The notes under the pieces: generated by a model | Database searches by the model: none | Told to the model about the DNA's origin: nothing | The model's input: only the letters and a program-made list of their open reading frames with translations | Part shown: positions 35,363-45,767 of the stretch, piece by piece | How the letters are laid out: each line of letters opens with the position of its first letter | How positions within the stretch are numbered: position 1 is the first letter of the stretch | From: JBBITI01 sp963735055 | Lineage (GTDB): Bacteria > Chloroflexota > Dehalococcoidia > Dehalococcoidales > UBA2162 | DNA length: 64,000 bases | Reading direction: 5' to 3' | NCBI GenBank assembly: GCA_963735055.1 | Contig: CAVTJN010000004.1 | Location: forward strand, 1-64,000 | Program-made: the position numbers and the translations under genes

Positions 35363-35782
35363 GGACGTTACCCCCGACCTACATCGCGTCAAGCATACAT
35401 CGCGAGGTGTTCAATATCAAGACGGTCTGTGATCGGCGATGATGGCCAGCGAACTGCGTTCTGCCACCTGGGAGCGGGGCCCAGGTTCAATGAACTCCGA
35501 TATCTCAGCACGCCGCACGGAGGAAGATCCAGAAGGGTTAACCGATTGACGTTCGACGCAGCCAAAGGGGTTACTGTAGGCATACTCCTCTTTCTTCGTC
35601 CGAATACCCCGTGATGGGAATGGTCATACACCGCCACGTATCATAAGATTGCATTGTGGCCTGCAAACAACGAAGCCCCGTGAACACGGGACGCCGGCGG
35701 CCACCCGGCTCATCCGGGATGACAGATACAGATCGTGGGTGCCGGAATACGAGACGGCAGTACCGTCGAGAAGGAGGTTGTC
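35363..35782. other. Divergent intergenic region between the TetR and PRC-barrel genes
   Basis: About 420 bp with no recognisable gene; short frames on both strands lack ribosome sites and family-like sequence. It should contain both promoters and any TetR operator, but no clear palindrome was identified by eye. Confidence 0.4.
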
Positions 35783-36223
35783 ATGCAGAACGTGATGTTT
35801 GTTCGTGACCTAATCAGCAGGGGCGTTATGAACGACCAGAGTGAGAGACTGGGGCGGATCAAGGCCATAGCGGTGAACATGGAAAGCGGGCGCATAGCGT
35901 ACGTGGTTCTAGCCTTCGGGGCGTTTCCCAATCGTACCAAACTCTTTGCCGTACCCTGGGAGTTGCTGACGTTCTCATCGCATGATCGGAGATTCATCTT
36001 GAATGTTCCCAGGAAGACGCTGCAACTCGGACTCGGGTACGACACTCTGTCCGAAGTGGCAGCCGGGGCCAACTTCGTCTGGCTTGGCGAAGTGTATGAG
36101 TACTACAGCGACAAACCGGATTGGGAGCATAAACGACAAGACCAAACACAACAAGACGTGGATGAAGCGTCACGAAGACGGGCGGCGATAATGCAGGCGG
36201 AAGTATTCGGGAAGCCGAAGTGA
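35783..36223 (+). CDS. PRC-barrel domain protein
   Basis: A 146-residue protein. The N-terminal MFVRDLISRGVMNDQSERLG and RIAYVVLAFGAFPNRTKLFA, then PWELLTFSSHDRRFILNVPR, match the PRC-barrel sheet found in RimM and photosynthetic reaction-centre H subunits. The C-terminal 50 residues are a charged, likely helical tail (DQTQQDVDEASRRRAAIMQ). GAAGGAGG precedes ATG 35783. Stand-alone PRC-barrel proteins often accompany stress genes. Here a UspA gene and a trehalose operon follow, consistent with a stress role, but no direct function is known. Confidence 0.82.
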   Translation: MQNVMFVRDLISRGVMNDQSERLGRIKAIAVNMESGRIAYVVLAFGAFPNRTKLFAVPWELLTFSSHDRRFILNVPRKTLQLGLGYDTLSEVAAGANFVWLGEVYEYYSDKPDWEHKRQDQTQQDVDEASRRRAAIMQAEVFGKPK

Positions 36224-36396
36224 CCTGAAGCGCCTTCAGTGGCTCTCATTGGGTGGATGGAGCCCCTCAGGTGAAGACGAGTAGATGACATTGACGGACC
36301 GCGAACCGGCGTGATATATGTAAGTAATCGTTAACTTAGCACGGAGGGCGGACGATTGCGTCGAGTATGACTGGCGGTCCGTGAGGGGAGAGAGTT

Positions 36397-36930
36397 GTGT
36401 TTGGCAAGATACTTGTCTGTCTGGACGGCACCGAGTTTTCCGAAAAAATCCTGCCTTGTGCCATGGCCGAAGTGCGGGAGCGGGGTGGTGGGATAGTTCT
36501 ACTGCACGTCAGCACGCGGGACGTCCCAGCGGGTGGCGTTCCGATTTCGGGGTACGTCAGCTTCTTCCCCTACGAGCTGTTCGAGCGAGAGATTGCCGAG
36601 CGTGATGCACGGAGCATGGCATACCTTCAGGGAATTGCCAGCGGGCCGATGACTCAAGGAGTGAATGTAGAGTGTGTTGTCCTCTCCGGGTGGACATCCG
36701 AGATAGCGGACTCCATAGTTGGATATGCGATCGATAATGCCGTCGAGATGATTGCCATGGCGACTCACGGCCGCACTGGCTGGAGACGTCTGTTGTATGG
36801 CAGTGTAACTCACGCAGTAGCCAAGAAGTCACCCATCGCTATGCTGGTAATTAGCCCGGACAACGTACACGCTGGCGACGGGCAGGTGATCGAGACCACC
36901 GACAGCCCAATGCGTCCTTCTGTCGGCTAG
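36397..36930 (+). CDS. Universal stress protein (UspA family)
   Basis: A 177-residue protein with a single Usp domain: FGKILVCLDGTEFSEKILPC at the N terminus and the ATP-binding signature MATHGRTGWRRLLYGSVTHA near residue 125 (G-x2-G-x6-GS). The GTG start follows GGGGAGAGAG. It lies 106 bp before the trehalose operon and may share stress control. Its C-terminal 20 residues are unstructured. The exact role of this copy is unknown. Confidence 0.88.
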   Translation: MFGKILVCLDGTEFSEKILPCAMAEVRERGGGIVLLHVSTRDVPAGGVPISGYVSFFPYELFEREIAERDARSMAYLQGIASGPMTQGVNVECVVLSGWTSEIADSIVGYAIDNAVEMIAMATHGRTGWRRLLYGSVTHAVAKKSPIAMLVISPDNVHAGDGQVIETTDSPMRPSVG

Positions 36931-37036
36931 CGCCGGCAAAAGGGGGCCGTGCGGCGTCCTCGGTAGCGGAATCCCATTCCGCAGGTTCAATGGGGAGTGC
37001 CCGCGAAGAATATTCCATCCAAGGAGGAGACATGGC

Positions 37037-38510
37037 ATGTGGGACAAAGAGAGCCTTCACAAACTAGTGCAGGAGAAGCTGGGCGACTATCTGTTCATCG
37101 CTGTTTCAAACCGTGAACCTTACATTCATTCCTACTCGGCCCGCCAGATCGTGGTCGAAAGACCTGCCAGCGGTCTGACCATGGCGCTGGACCCGGTGAT
37201 GCAGGCTTGCGGGGGCACTTGGGTCGCTCACGGCAGCGGCAGCGCCGACATAGAAGTCGTCGACCAGGACGGGAAGGTTCGAGTCCCTCCCGAGGATCCC
37301 AAGTATTCGCTGCGTCGAGTCTGGTTGACAAAAGAAGAGGAGGCCGGCTACTACTATGGATTCGCCAACGAGGGCATGTGGCCCCTGTGTCACATAGCAT
37401 ACACTCGCCCTATCTTCTCCGAGTCCGACTGCAACACTTACAAGAAGGTGAACCTGATCTTCGCCAGACACATATTGGATGAAATCGGCGGAGGAAAGGC
37501 CTTCGTCTTTGTGCAGGACTATCATCTTGCCCTACTGCCCCGCATGCTCAAGGAAGAGAACCCCAACATAATCGTCGCCCAGTTCTGGCATATTCCCTGG
37601 CCCAACCGGGAAGCTTTCCGGATTTGCCCGTGGCAGGAAGATATCTTGCATGGCATGCTCGGCAACGACATGGTGGGTTTTCACATACGACATCACTGCA
37701 ACAACTTCATGGACACCATAGACCGGGCCATCGAGGCACGAGTTGACTGGGAGCGGTACGAGGTGACCTACCAAGGCAAGAAGACGGCCATTCGGCCATT
37801 CCCGATCAGTGTGGACTTCGAAGCGCTCGACCTGGAGTCTCGCCGGGACGAGGTCAATCAGGAGATTGACCGTATCAAAGACAGGTACCACATCAGGGAC
37901 GCGGTGGTGGGAATCGGCCTGGACAGGATTGACTATACGAAAGGGATGCCTGAGAGATTCAAGGCCCTGGACCGTTTTCTTTCGAGGTATCCAGAGTATG
38001 CCGGAAGGATTGTGTTTTTACAGGCCGGGGTTCCCAGCCGCACGCAGGTAGGGGCCTACCAGCATCTCAACGAAGAGATCGACGATCTAGTCGCCGACAT
38101 TAATTTCAGGCACAGCACCGATTCCTGGAAACCAATCGTGTACCTTCGAGAGCATGAATCACCGGTAACACTAATGGCAATGAGACGAATGGCACGTTTC
38201 TGCATTGTGAGTTCCCTTCACGATGGCATGAATCTAGTGGCGAAGGAGTTCCCCGCCAGCCGATCCGACGAAGATGGAGTCCTGATTCTTAGCCACTTCA
38301 CGGGGGCAGCGCGAGTTGACCGATGCCATCCTGATCAATCCCTACGCAACCGATCATTTTGCCGAAGCCATCAAGACGGCTGTGGAGATGCCCGTTGAGG
38401 AAAGACAAAGGCGAATGCGGCGGATGCGGGAGGTCGTCCGTGAGAACAACATCTACAAATGGGCAGCAGACAATATCACCGAACTGTCCAGATTTGAGTT
38501 TGGAGGCTGA
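37037..38510 (+). CDS. otsA: Trehalose-6-phosphate synthase, one frameshift
   Basis: A GT20 enzyme that makes trehalose 6-phosphate from UDP-glucose (or another NDP-glucose) and glucose 6-phosphate. Motifs: FVQDYHLALLPRMLKE, FWHIPWPNREAFRI, VGFHIRHHCNNF, GIGLDRIDYTKGMPERFKAL, SSLHDGMNLVAKEF. The open frame to 38398 loses sense after FTGAARV; the next frame supplies LTDAILINPYATDHFAEAI and ends at 38510, so one base is missing near 38313 (GCGCGAG). Joined, the protein has about 491 residues. The last codons lie 2 nt before otsB. Confidence 0.9.
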
Positions 38511-38512
38511 TT

Positions 38513-39430
38513 GTGGAGCACCTTCTGGCCGCGTGGCCCCGCGTATTCGAACAGCTCCAGCGGGCCCGGCATATCATGCTTCTCACGGACTATGACGGCA
38601 CGTTGACGCCGATCGTAGAGCGGCCGGAGATGGCGTCGATGACAGAGAACGCACGTCGTTCGCTGCAGGCGCTCTCCATGAGGCAGCACTTGACCGTGGG
38701 GGTGGTATCGGGACGGTCGCTGGCCGATTTGAAAAGCAAGGTGAGCGTCGATGGTTTGGTTTACGGGGGAAATCACGGTCTGGAGATCGAGGGACCCGGG
38801 GTCGCGTTCTTGAGTCCGGTGGCTGCGGAACTGAGACCCAGTCTGCGGGTTCTCCACAGTGTTCTGAGCCGAGCGCTTTGTACGGTGAAGGGTGTGTTCG
38901 TAGAGGATAAGGGGCTTAGTATCAGCGTCCACTACCGTCAAGTCGAAAGCCACCGCACCGAGGACGTTCGCGATATTGTCAGGAAGATCGTCAGCGTGGC
39001 TGAAGCCAATGGCAAAACAAGGATGACAACGGGTAAGAAGGTGTACGAAATCAGGCCGTCGGTGGACTGGGACAAAGGCAACGCCATCAGGCTGCTGATG
39101 AAACGGCACGGCAAGGGGGGCCTGAGGAGTGGGCTAGTACCTCTATTCCTGGGGGATGACCTCACGGACGAGGACGGGTTTAAAGTGGTCGAGGCGTATG
39201 GGAATGGCATCTCAATATTCGTAGGAGAGCCCAATCGGCAAAGTGCGGCGCGGTACTATTTGAGAACACCCGGAGAAGTCGGCGGCTTTCTGGAGATGCT
39301 GGTTGACGTTGCAGACGAGCTATGCCGAGCGGCAGCGACCGAAGATGTACCCGGTACTGGGCCTCTGCAAATGCAGGATCCAAGGCGGTACCGATGCTTG
39401 AATGGATGTCAGACAACTGGCTTCAGGTGA
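38513..39430 (+). CDS. otsB: Trehalose-6-phosphate phosphatase
   Basis: A HAD-family phosphatase of 305 residues. Motif 1 is LLTDYDGTLTPIVERP, followed by GVVSGRSLADLK, GGNHGLEIEGPG and IRPSVDWDKGNAI (substrate-contacting loop). The metal site is LFLGDDLTDEDGFKVV. It dephosphorylates the OtsA product to trehalose. GTG 38513 follows GGAGGCTGA of the otsA end. Its C terminus overlaps mscS by 37 nt; the last 20 residues look unlike the family, so the true end could be earlier if an indel is present. Confidence 0.9.
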   Translation: MEHLLAAWPRVFEQLQRARHIMLLTDYDGTLTPIVERPEMASMTENARRSLQALSMRQHLTVGVVSGRSLADLKSKVSVDGLVYGGNHGLEIEGPGVAFLSPVAAELRPSLRVLHSVLSRALCTVKGVFVEDKGLSISVHYRQVESHRTEDVRDIVRKIVSVAEANGKTRMTTGKKVYEIRPSVDWDKGNAIRLLMKRHGKGGLRSGLVPLFLGDDLTDEDGFKVVEAYGNGISIFVGEPNRQSAARYYLRTPGEVGGFLEMLVDVADELCRAAATEDVPGTGPLQMQDPRRYRCLNGCQTTGFR

Positions 39431-40767
39431 CCCTGCCGATCCTGGCTTTTCTGGCCACTTACGTGGTCGGCCTTTGGCTTAGACGGGTTGTCTTCGCCAC
39501 TTTTGTTTTCTGGACGGCTAAGAAGAAATGGGAAGGCACCTCGATTGTGCTGACCACTGTACGGCCCTCATTCCTGTTGTGGTTCTTGCTTCTGGGCCTT
39601 GCCATAGGCGTGCAGGTATCTGTCCTTCCCGATGAGGCCAAGCCGATATTCAACCGCGCGACGTGGAGTCTGTTCGCACTATCGGTCGTCTGGGTCTTCA
39701 GGACGTTGGGCGACCGGTTGCTGCGGTTCTACCTGCCGGCATCCAGGGTTCCGGGGCGGGCCGTTGTGATCACGTCAAACGTGGTCACATCGGTTGCAGT
39801 GGTGCTCGCCGCCCTGTCAATACTTGAGATCTGGCGCGTTCGGACTACCCCGGTGCTGCTGCTTGTGCTTCTGGCGATAACGGCAGCGATTCTGGTGTTC
39901 CACGGTGTTTTGTCCGATCTCTTCGCTATACTGCAGTTGAGCACAAACCCGCGGTTCAAAGTGGGGGACTATATCAAGGTAGAGACTGGCGAAGAGGGGT
40001 ATGTTGAGGAATTCGCGTGGACTACCACCAGCATCAGGTCGCTGGACGGCAGCAGGGTGGCAATTCCCAACAGGGGATTAGCGCAGCGCACGGTCATCAA
40101 CTATGGCCATCCCCTGAAGAAGGCTGCAGAACCATTTCGTTTCTTCAGTCGTTTCGATTTATCGGAGTTGACCGGGCTACGGGCGAGGAACCTGGGCGAA
40201 CTGCTCGTGCTTCTGAAGGAGGCGCCTGACGGGATGGTGTATCATCACACCCATCATTTTCTGGAAGAGCACCACTACCTGACGCCCGAACCGGCCAACG
40301 ATTTCGCCGTTTGGGTAACCGACACCCTGGGGGACGACGTGCTCGGGGAACAGTTGGCTAGCGTAGACACGTTCAGCTTCCCAACTCTGACGAGTCTGAA
40401 AGACCGACTGGTTGGCATTATCGAAGAACATGTCGCCGGGGGCACTCATGTCCGTGACGTTGAACCCGGTAGAGAGTTCTATTTCATGAAGTCGGTGAGT
40501 GTGATACTGGACACTCCGTTCCGCGCTCACGACCTTCGAGAGTTCGTTGAGGATCTGCGACAGGCGAGCCACGGCTCCCTGTTCTTTCACATGTTTGAGT
40601 CGAGGCTGCGTTTGGGCAGGGGGCAGAACGATTTCTCTGTGTGGCTTCAGGACAGCTTAGGCGAAACCGAACTCGGGGAGCAGATTACCCGACTGGACCC
40701 ATACACTTACAGTCTGGAGGGACTTCGATCGACACTGATACAACTCATCGAAAAGCGCATCAAGTAA
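39394..40767 (+). CDS. mscS: Small-conductance mechanosensitive channel (MscS family)
   Basis: A 457-residue membrane protein. N-terminal helices are at about 10-26, 48-68 and 85-102, with a fourth near 115-135. The MscS beta domain has FKVGDYIKVETGEEGYVEEF, TTTSIRSLDGSRVAIPNRGL and TVINYGHP. The C-terminal 230 residues are an extended cytoplasmic region rich in acidic and aromatic residues, longer than in E. coli MscS. MscS-type channels open under hypo-osmotic stress and release solutes. Its place between trehalose synthesis genes suggests coupled build-up and release of trehalose. ATG 39394 has AAGGCGG upstream. Confidence 0.85.
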   Translation: MLEWMSDNWLQVTLPILAFLATYVVGLWLRRVVFATFVFWTAKKKWEGTSIVLTTVRPSFLLWFLLLGLAIGVQVSVLPDEAKPIFNRATWSLFALSVVWVFRTLGDRLLRFYLPASRVPGRAVVITSNVVTSVAVVLAALSILEIWRVRTTPVLLLVLLAITAAILVFHGVLSDLFAILQLSTNPRFKVGDYIKVETGEEGYVEEFAWTTTSIRSLDGSRVAIPNRGLAQRTVINYGHPLKKAAEPFRFFSRFDLSELTGLRARNLGELLVLLKEAPDGMVYHHTHHFLEEHHYLTPEPANDFAVWVTDTLGDDVLGEQLASVDTFSFPTLTSLKDRLVGIIEEHVAGGTHVRDVEPGREFYFMKSVSVILDTPFRAHDLREFVEDLRQASHGSLFFHMFESRLRLGRGQNDFSVWLQDSLGETELGEQITRLDPYTYSLEGLRSTLIQLIEKRIK

Positions 40768-41982
40768 GCATATCTGACTATGCATCCATCGTGGGCCGGA
40801 GCACGATCGATGAACTGAGGCTGCTGGGTAGCCGACTTGGCGGCAAAGTGATTCAGAACATTAATTCCACCTTCACCGGGGGAGGCGTGGCCGAGATTCT
40901 GACCCGTATGGTGCCGTTGCTGGGTCAGTTGGGCGTCGACGCCCGCTGGAACGTCATACGGGGCAACGACGCCTTTTTTCAAGTGACCAAGAAATTCCAC
41001 AATGCCCTTCACGGAAGGAAGGAGAGCATCACCTCCCGTGATTTTGAAGTCTTCTTAGAGAATACGGAAAGGAACCTTAAAGAGGTGGCCCTATCCGGGG
41101 ACATCATCTTTGTTCATGACCCGCAGCCGGTCGGCTTGATCGCCCGCAAGAAGGACCTGGGGCGGAAATGGATCTGGCGCTGTCACATTGATGTGTCCCA
41201 TCCTGATGAGTCGGTCTGGGATTTCCTTCGTCCCTATGTGGTCCAGTATGACTCAGCGGTATTTTCCGCGCCTGCCTTCTCACGTCCTTTGCCCATCCGT
41301 CAGTTCCTTATCTCACCTTCGATCGACCCCATTAGCGACAAGAACCGGGAATTGCCGCAGGAGACGATTGATTCGGTCATGGACAAGTATGGTATTCCCC
41401 GGGACAAACCGATAGTCACTCAGGTGTCGCGTTTTGACTACTTGAAAGACCCGGCCGGCGTGATACAGGCATTTGAAATGGTCAAGAAGAGCATCGACTG
41501 CCGTCTCGTCCTGGCCGGCGGGACGGCCACGGACGATCCGGAGTCGGAACAGGTCCTGGCAGAAGTGCGACAGAGGGCAGCCGACAACCCCGATATTCAT
41601 GTTCTGCTCATCCCGACGAATAGCGACATCGACATTAATGCGTTGCAGACCGCATCCACGGTAATCGTTCAGAAGTCTTTGCCGCGAAGGCTTTGGGCTG
41701 ACGGTGAGCGAGGCGTTGTGGAAGGGGAAGCCTGTGGTGGCTTCAGCGGTTGGGGGTATTCCGTTGCAGGTCAAGCACAAGCTGACCGGTCTACTATCGC
41801 ACGGCATTCCCGGGACTGCATACGCCGTGCGGCAACTCCTCACTAACCCCGAATATGCCCGCTGGCTCGGAAACAATGGCCGGGAGCATGTGAAGCATAA
41901 TTTCCTGATCACCCGGCACCTCAAGGACTACCTGTTGTTGTTCCTGACACTCGATCATCCTGAGGACGTAATATACCTGTGA
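40764..41982 (+). CDS. treT: Trehalose synthase (GT4, TreT-like), one frameshift
   Basis: A GT4 enzyme that, in its family, transfers glucose from an NDP-glucose to glucose to make trehalose directly. VIQNINSTFTGGGVAEILTR and LVPLLGQLGVDARW-like sequence mark the N-terminal domain. IVTQVSRFDYLKDP is the donor loop, and SEALWKGKPVVASAVGGIPL lies in the E-x7-E region. The frame breaks near 41682: removal of one C restores VIVQKSLREGFGLTVSEALW. Family-like sequence starts at about 40764 (SISDYASIVG), but no canonical start codon is there; GTG 40791 is the first. A GTA at 40764 may be a misread GTG. It overlaps the mscS stop. Confidence 0.82.
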
Positions 41983-42449
41983 CGGCAACGGACCTGCAAT
42001 TGCGGACTCAGTCTGAACTGGACGGGGCCTGGCATGCGGGTCGCGAAGGTGAATGAATTCGCCCGCAACAACAACATGGGGCTCGATCCGGCGGAGTACA
42101 TGACGGCGGGTAAGGCAGGCTGGTCCCTGCCTACGGCAAACGGTGGCCCGAAGAACCCGAGCGTCGTTCTCACACAGTGAGATAGCAGGTGCCTTGCCCG
42201 GATGTTGGTGGGGGCGCGTTACGGCATCGACGGAGAGCCTGCTGCTTTTCGTGGCATTGGCCAGCTACCTTGGCGCCTACCGCATCAACGCGTCGTTGGT
42301 GATCGGCTTAATCCTGGCCGGCATCGTGGTGAAACCCAGATCGGGACCGAATTGCCCCCCACCGGCATCGCTATCACAGCAAATATGTTTAGAGCGATCG
42401 GAAAGCTTCACACTGACGTGGGGAAGGCTATCGGCCCTGTCTTTTTGAT
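41983..42449 (+). pseudogene. Decayed coding remnants between treT and tRNA-Ile
   Basis: Fragments on the plus strand look like coding sequence but are short and in different frames: FARNNNMGLDPAEYMTAGKA to a stop at about 42180, then FVALASYLGAYRINASLVIG and LILAGI at about 42245-42320, which resembles a membrane helix of a cation/proton antiporter. No intact gene. This decay next to the tRNA is consistent with an eroded island end. Confidence 0.35.
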
Positions 42450-42454
42450 CTCGA

Positions 42455-42531
42455 TGGTGGGCGATTGAAGATTCGAACTTCAGACCCCAGTCTTATCAGG
42501 ACTGTGCTCTAACCAGCTGAGCTAATCGCCC
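42455..42531 (-). tRNA. tRNA-Ile(GAT)
   Basis: A 77-nt gene with encoded CCA. The acceptor stem GGGCGAT pairs with ATCGCCC. The anticodon arm CAGTC-CTGATAA-GACTG gives GAT, and the T arm is TGAAG-TTCGAAT-CTTCA. It lies downstream of 16S rRNA on the same strand. A 3' fragment of it is repeated at 27960-28000. Confidence 0.95.
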
Positions 42532-42673
42532 GAGTAACCAACTCATTCTACGGTATCGGCGCGGCAAAAATCAACCATCAAGATCCGGCTAACGGCCGAT
42601 CCCCAACTGCCTTTACTTGTCAGTTTGCAGAAGGACTTGACAGCGACGGCGGTCTGAATCAGCCCCACAAGCC

Positions 42674-42701
42674 AAAGAGCGGCCCGACGGGCCGCTCTTT
42701 T
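42674..42701 (-). terminator. Hairpin between 16S rRNA and tRNA-Ile
   Basis: AAAGAGCGGCCC / GGGCCGCTCTTT is a 12-bp stem with a 3-nt loop, T-rich on both flanks. It may terminate the 16S transcript or act as a processing stem. It suggests that tRNA-Ile and 16S are at most loosely co-transcribed. Confidence 0.5.
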
Positions 42702-42809
42702 GTGAGCCTTAACAACTCAATAGCGAGAGGAAGAGATTTCACCGAGTGTTTAGATCGATGATCGACCTAGGAGATAGTCCCGGATTGCTCCGGAACAGAC
42801 ACTCCCTAG

Positions 42810-44312
<1,503 letters not shown>

Positions 44313-44389
44313 TGTGTGTGTTTTGATCTTCCTCTCGCTATTCAGCTGTTAAGGTGCAAACGCGGGCGATTTCTCACCCGCGAATTCTT

Positions 44390-44418
44390 AGCATACCAAC
44401 TCTGCGGAGGCTTGTCAA
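44390..44418 (-). promoter_or_regulatory. 16S rRNA promoter
   Basis: On the minus strand, TTGACA (44418-44413), 17-bp spacer, TATGCT (44395-44390). The leader of about 70 nt contains the GCGGGTGAGAAATCGCCCGC stem. Confidence 0.8.
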
Positions 44419-44455
44419 GTCTTTTTCCCGCCCCTTTTCGAAGTGGGTTGTTGCC

Positions 44456-44485
44456 TTGACTTCCGCTGCCAACCATCTCTATAAT
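44456..44485 (+). promoter_or_regulatory. Promoter of the tRNA-Thr/tRNA-Tyr genes
   Basis: TTGACT (44456-44461), 18-bp spacer, TATAAT (44480-44485), about 28 bp before the first tRNA. It is divergent from the 16S promoter. Confidence 0.8.
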
Positions 44486-44513
44486 AGCACGTGTACCTCA
44501 GGTTCGCAAACTC

Positions 44514-44586
44514 GCCCGAGTGGCGCAATGGCAGCGCAACCGATTTGTAATCGGTAGGTTAGCGGGTTCGACTCCCCTCTCGGGCT
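44514..44586 (+). tRNA. tRNA-Thr(TGT)
   Basis: A 73-nt gene. Acceptor GCCCGAG / CTCGGGC; anticodon arm ACCGA-TTTGTAA-TCGGT gives TGT; T loop TTCGACT. CCA is not encoded. Confidence 0.95.
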
Positions 44587-44612
44587 CACCCGCAAACCCG
44601 GGCAGTTCTAAT

Positions 44613-44700
44613 GGAGGGGTGCCGGAGTGGTTAATCGGAACGGTCTGTAAAACCGTCGGCCTGACGGCCTGCGGAGGTTCGAATCCTCCCCTCTCCACCA
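44613..44700 (+). tRNA. tRNA-Tyr(GTA)
   Basis: An 88-nt class II tRNA with a long variable arm (CGGCCTGACGGCCTGCGG region). The anticodon arm ACGGT-CTGTAAA-ACCGT gives GTA. CCA is encoded. It is 26 bp after tRNA-Thr. Confidence 0.95.
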
Positions 44701-45028
44701 CTAGAACGGATCTTCATGTATGTTGGTAACTCCAGGTCCACAGAATTAGCCACTTGTTTCAACGATACCAACCCCGGTACATCTTCCCGCTGTTATGTCA
44801 CTAGCAGTTGATCCTCGTCATTGATACCAGAAGAAGGCTGCTCCGGAAGACGGACTTCTCGTGATCTCTATGGAAGACACGGGGGTTGCGATCCGCGGAG
44901 GGTCATGGCCTTCTTCGGGATGGCCGGCGACGCTGCAGGATGCGCACCTAAGAGGACGTTGCGTTCAGAGAGTATGGCGGGGACCGTCGCCGGCTGGATT
45001 GGCGTGCTCCAGCAGACATCCGGAGTGG
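44701..45028. other. Intergenic region between tRNA-Tyr and the ABC exporter
   Basis: About 330 bp. Plus-strand frames here are the complement of, or run into, the ABC gene. No gene, terminator or repeat was recognised. Confidence 0.45.
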
Positions 45029-45742
45029 TTACTCGAACTGACCGGCGGGGATATTGGCATTCAGAACGAGATTGCCGAGACGCCCGTCCCTCATGTGGAC
45101 AATGCCATCGGCCAGCTCCGCCATATTCAGGTCATGGGTGACCATTATGCCCATCTTCATGCGGCCTTTCACCCCGGAGACGAGGCTCTCGACGACGTGC
45201 CGGCCGAGTTCAGAATCGAGGTTGGCGGTTGGCTCGTCGGCAAGCACGATATCCGGATCCCGCATGAGCGCCCGCGCAACCGCAACCCGTTGTCTTTCAC
45301 CACCCGAGAGCTCGGTGGCCAGTGCGTGCGCCCGTGATTCAAGGCCCATCTCTTTGAGTAATCTGTCAGCGCGCGCATTCATGGTGGCGCGGTCACCCGG
45401 GCCAATCTGCATCATCAGGAGCAAGTTCTCTCGTGCGGTGAGAAATGGGAGAAGATTGTTTGCCTGAAAGACGAAACCAACATGGTCGCGCCGGTATTTC
45501 TGACGTTCGGCCTCGGACAGTCGTTCCACCTGTTTGCCGTTCACGACGATGGTTCCACGCGTCGGTGTGAGCAGTCCGCCCAACATTGAGAGCAGGGTCG
45601 TCTTCCCGGAACCCGAAGGCCCGACCACGGCCACAAACTGGCCGGCTTCGAGCACAAGGTTGGCGCCGGCCACCGCGTGCACCGTCATCCGGCCACTTCC
45701 GTAGGTCTTTTCGAGCGCCGTAGTCTCCAGTCTGGGAATCAT
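45029..45742 (-). CDS. ABC transporter ATPase, MacB/LolD type
   Basis: A 237-residue ATPase. Walker A GPSGSGKTTLL near residue 42, signature ELSGGERQRVAVARAL near 142, Walker B VLADEPTANLDSE near 165, and H-loop VTHD near 197. The GSGRMTVHAVAGANLVLEAG opening and the NLLPFLTARENLLL region place it in the LolD/MacB/FtsE group, which powers FtsX-like permeases. It lies 25 bp downstream of such a permease, with which it forms the transporter. Substrate unknown. Confidence 0.9.
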   Translation of the reverse strand: MIPRLETTALEKTYGSGRMTVHAVAGANLVLEAGQFVAVVGPSGSGKTTLLSMLGGLLTPTRGTIVVNGKQVERLSEAERQKYRRDHVGFVFQANNLLPFLTARENLLLMMQIGPGDRATMNARADRLLKEMGLESRAHALATELSGGERQRVAVARALMRDPDIVLADEPTANLDSELGRHVVESLVSGVKGRMKMGIMVTHDLNMAELADGIVHMRDGRLGNLVLNANIPAGQFE

Positions 45743-45767
45743 CCCCGTCTCCGGTCACAACAGACTC

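Noticed and set aside
27960..42490. Active integrative element
   Set aside because: No integrase, recombinase or transfer gene was found between the repeats, and the repeats have diverged at 5 of 41 positions, so only an old, immobile island is proposed.
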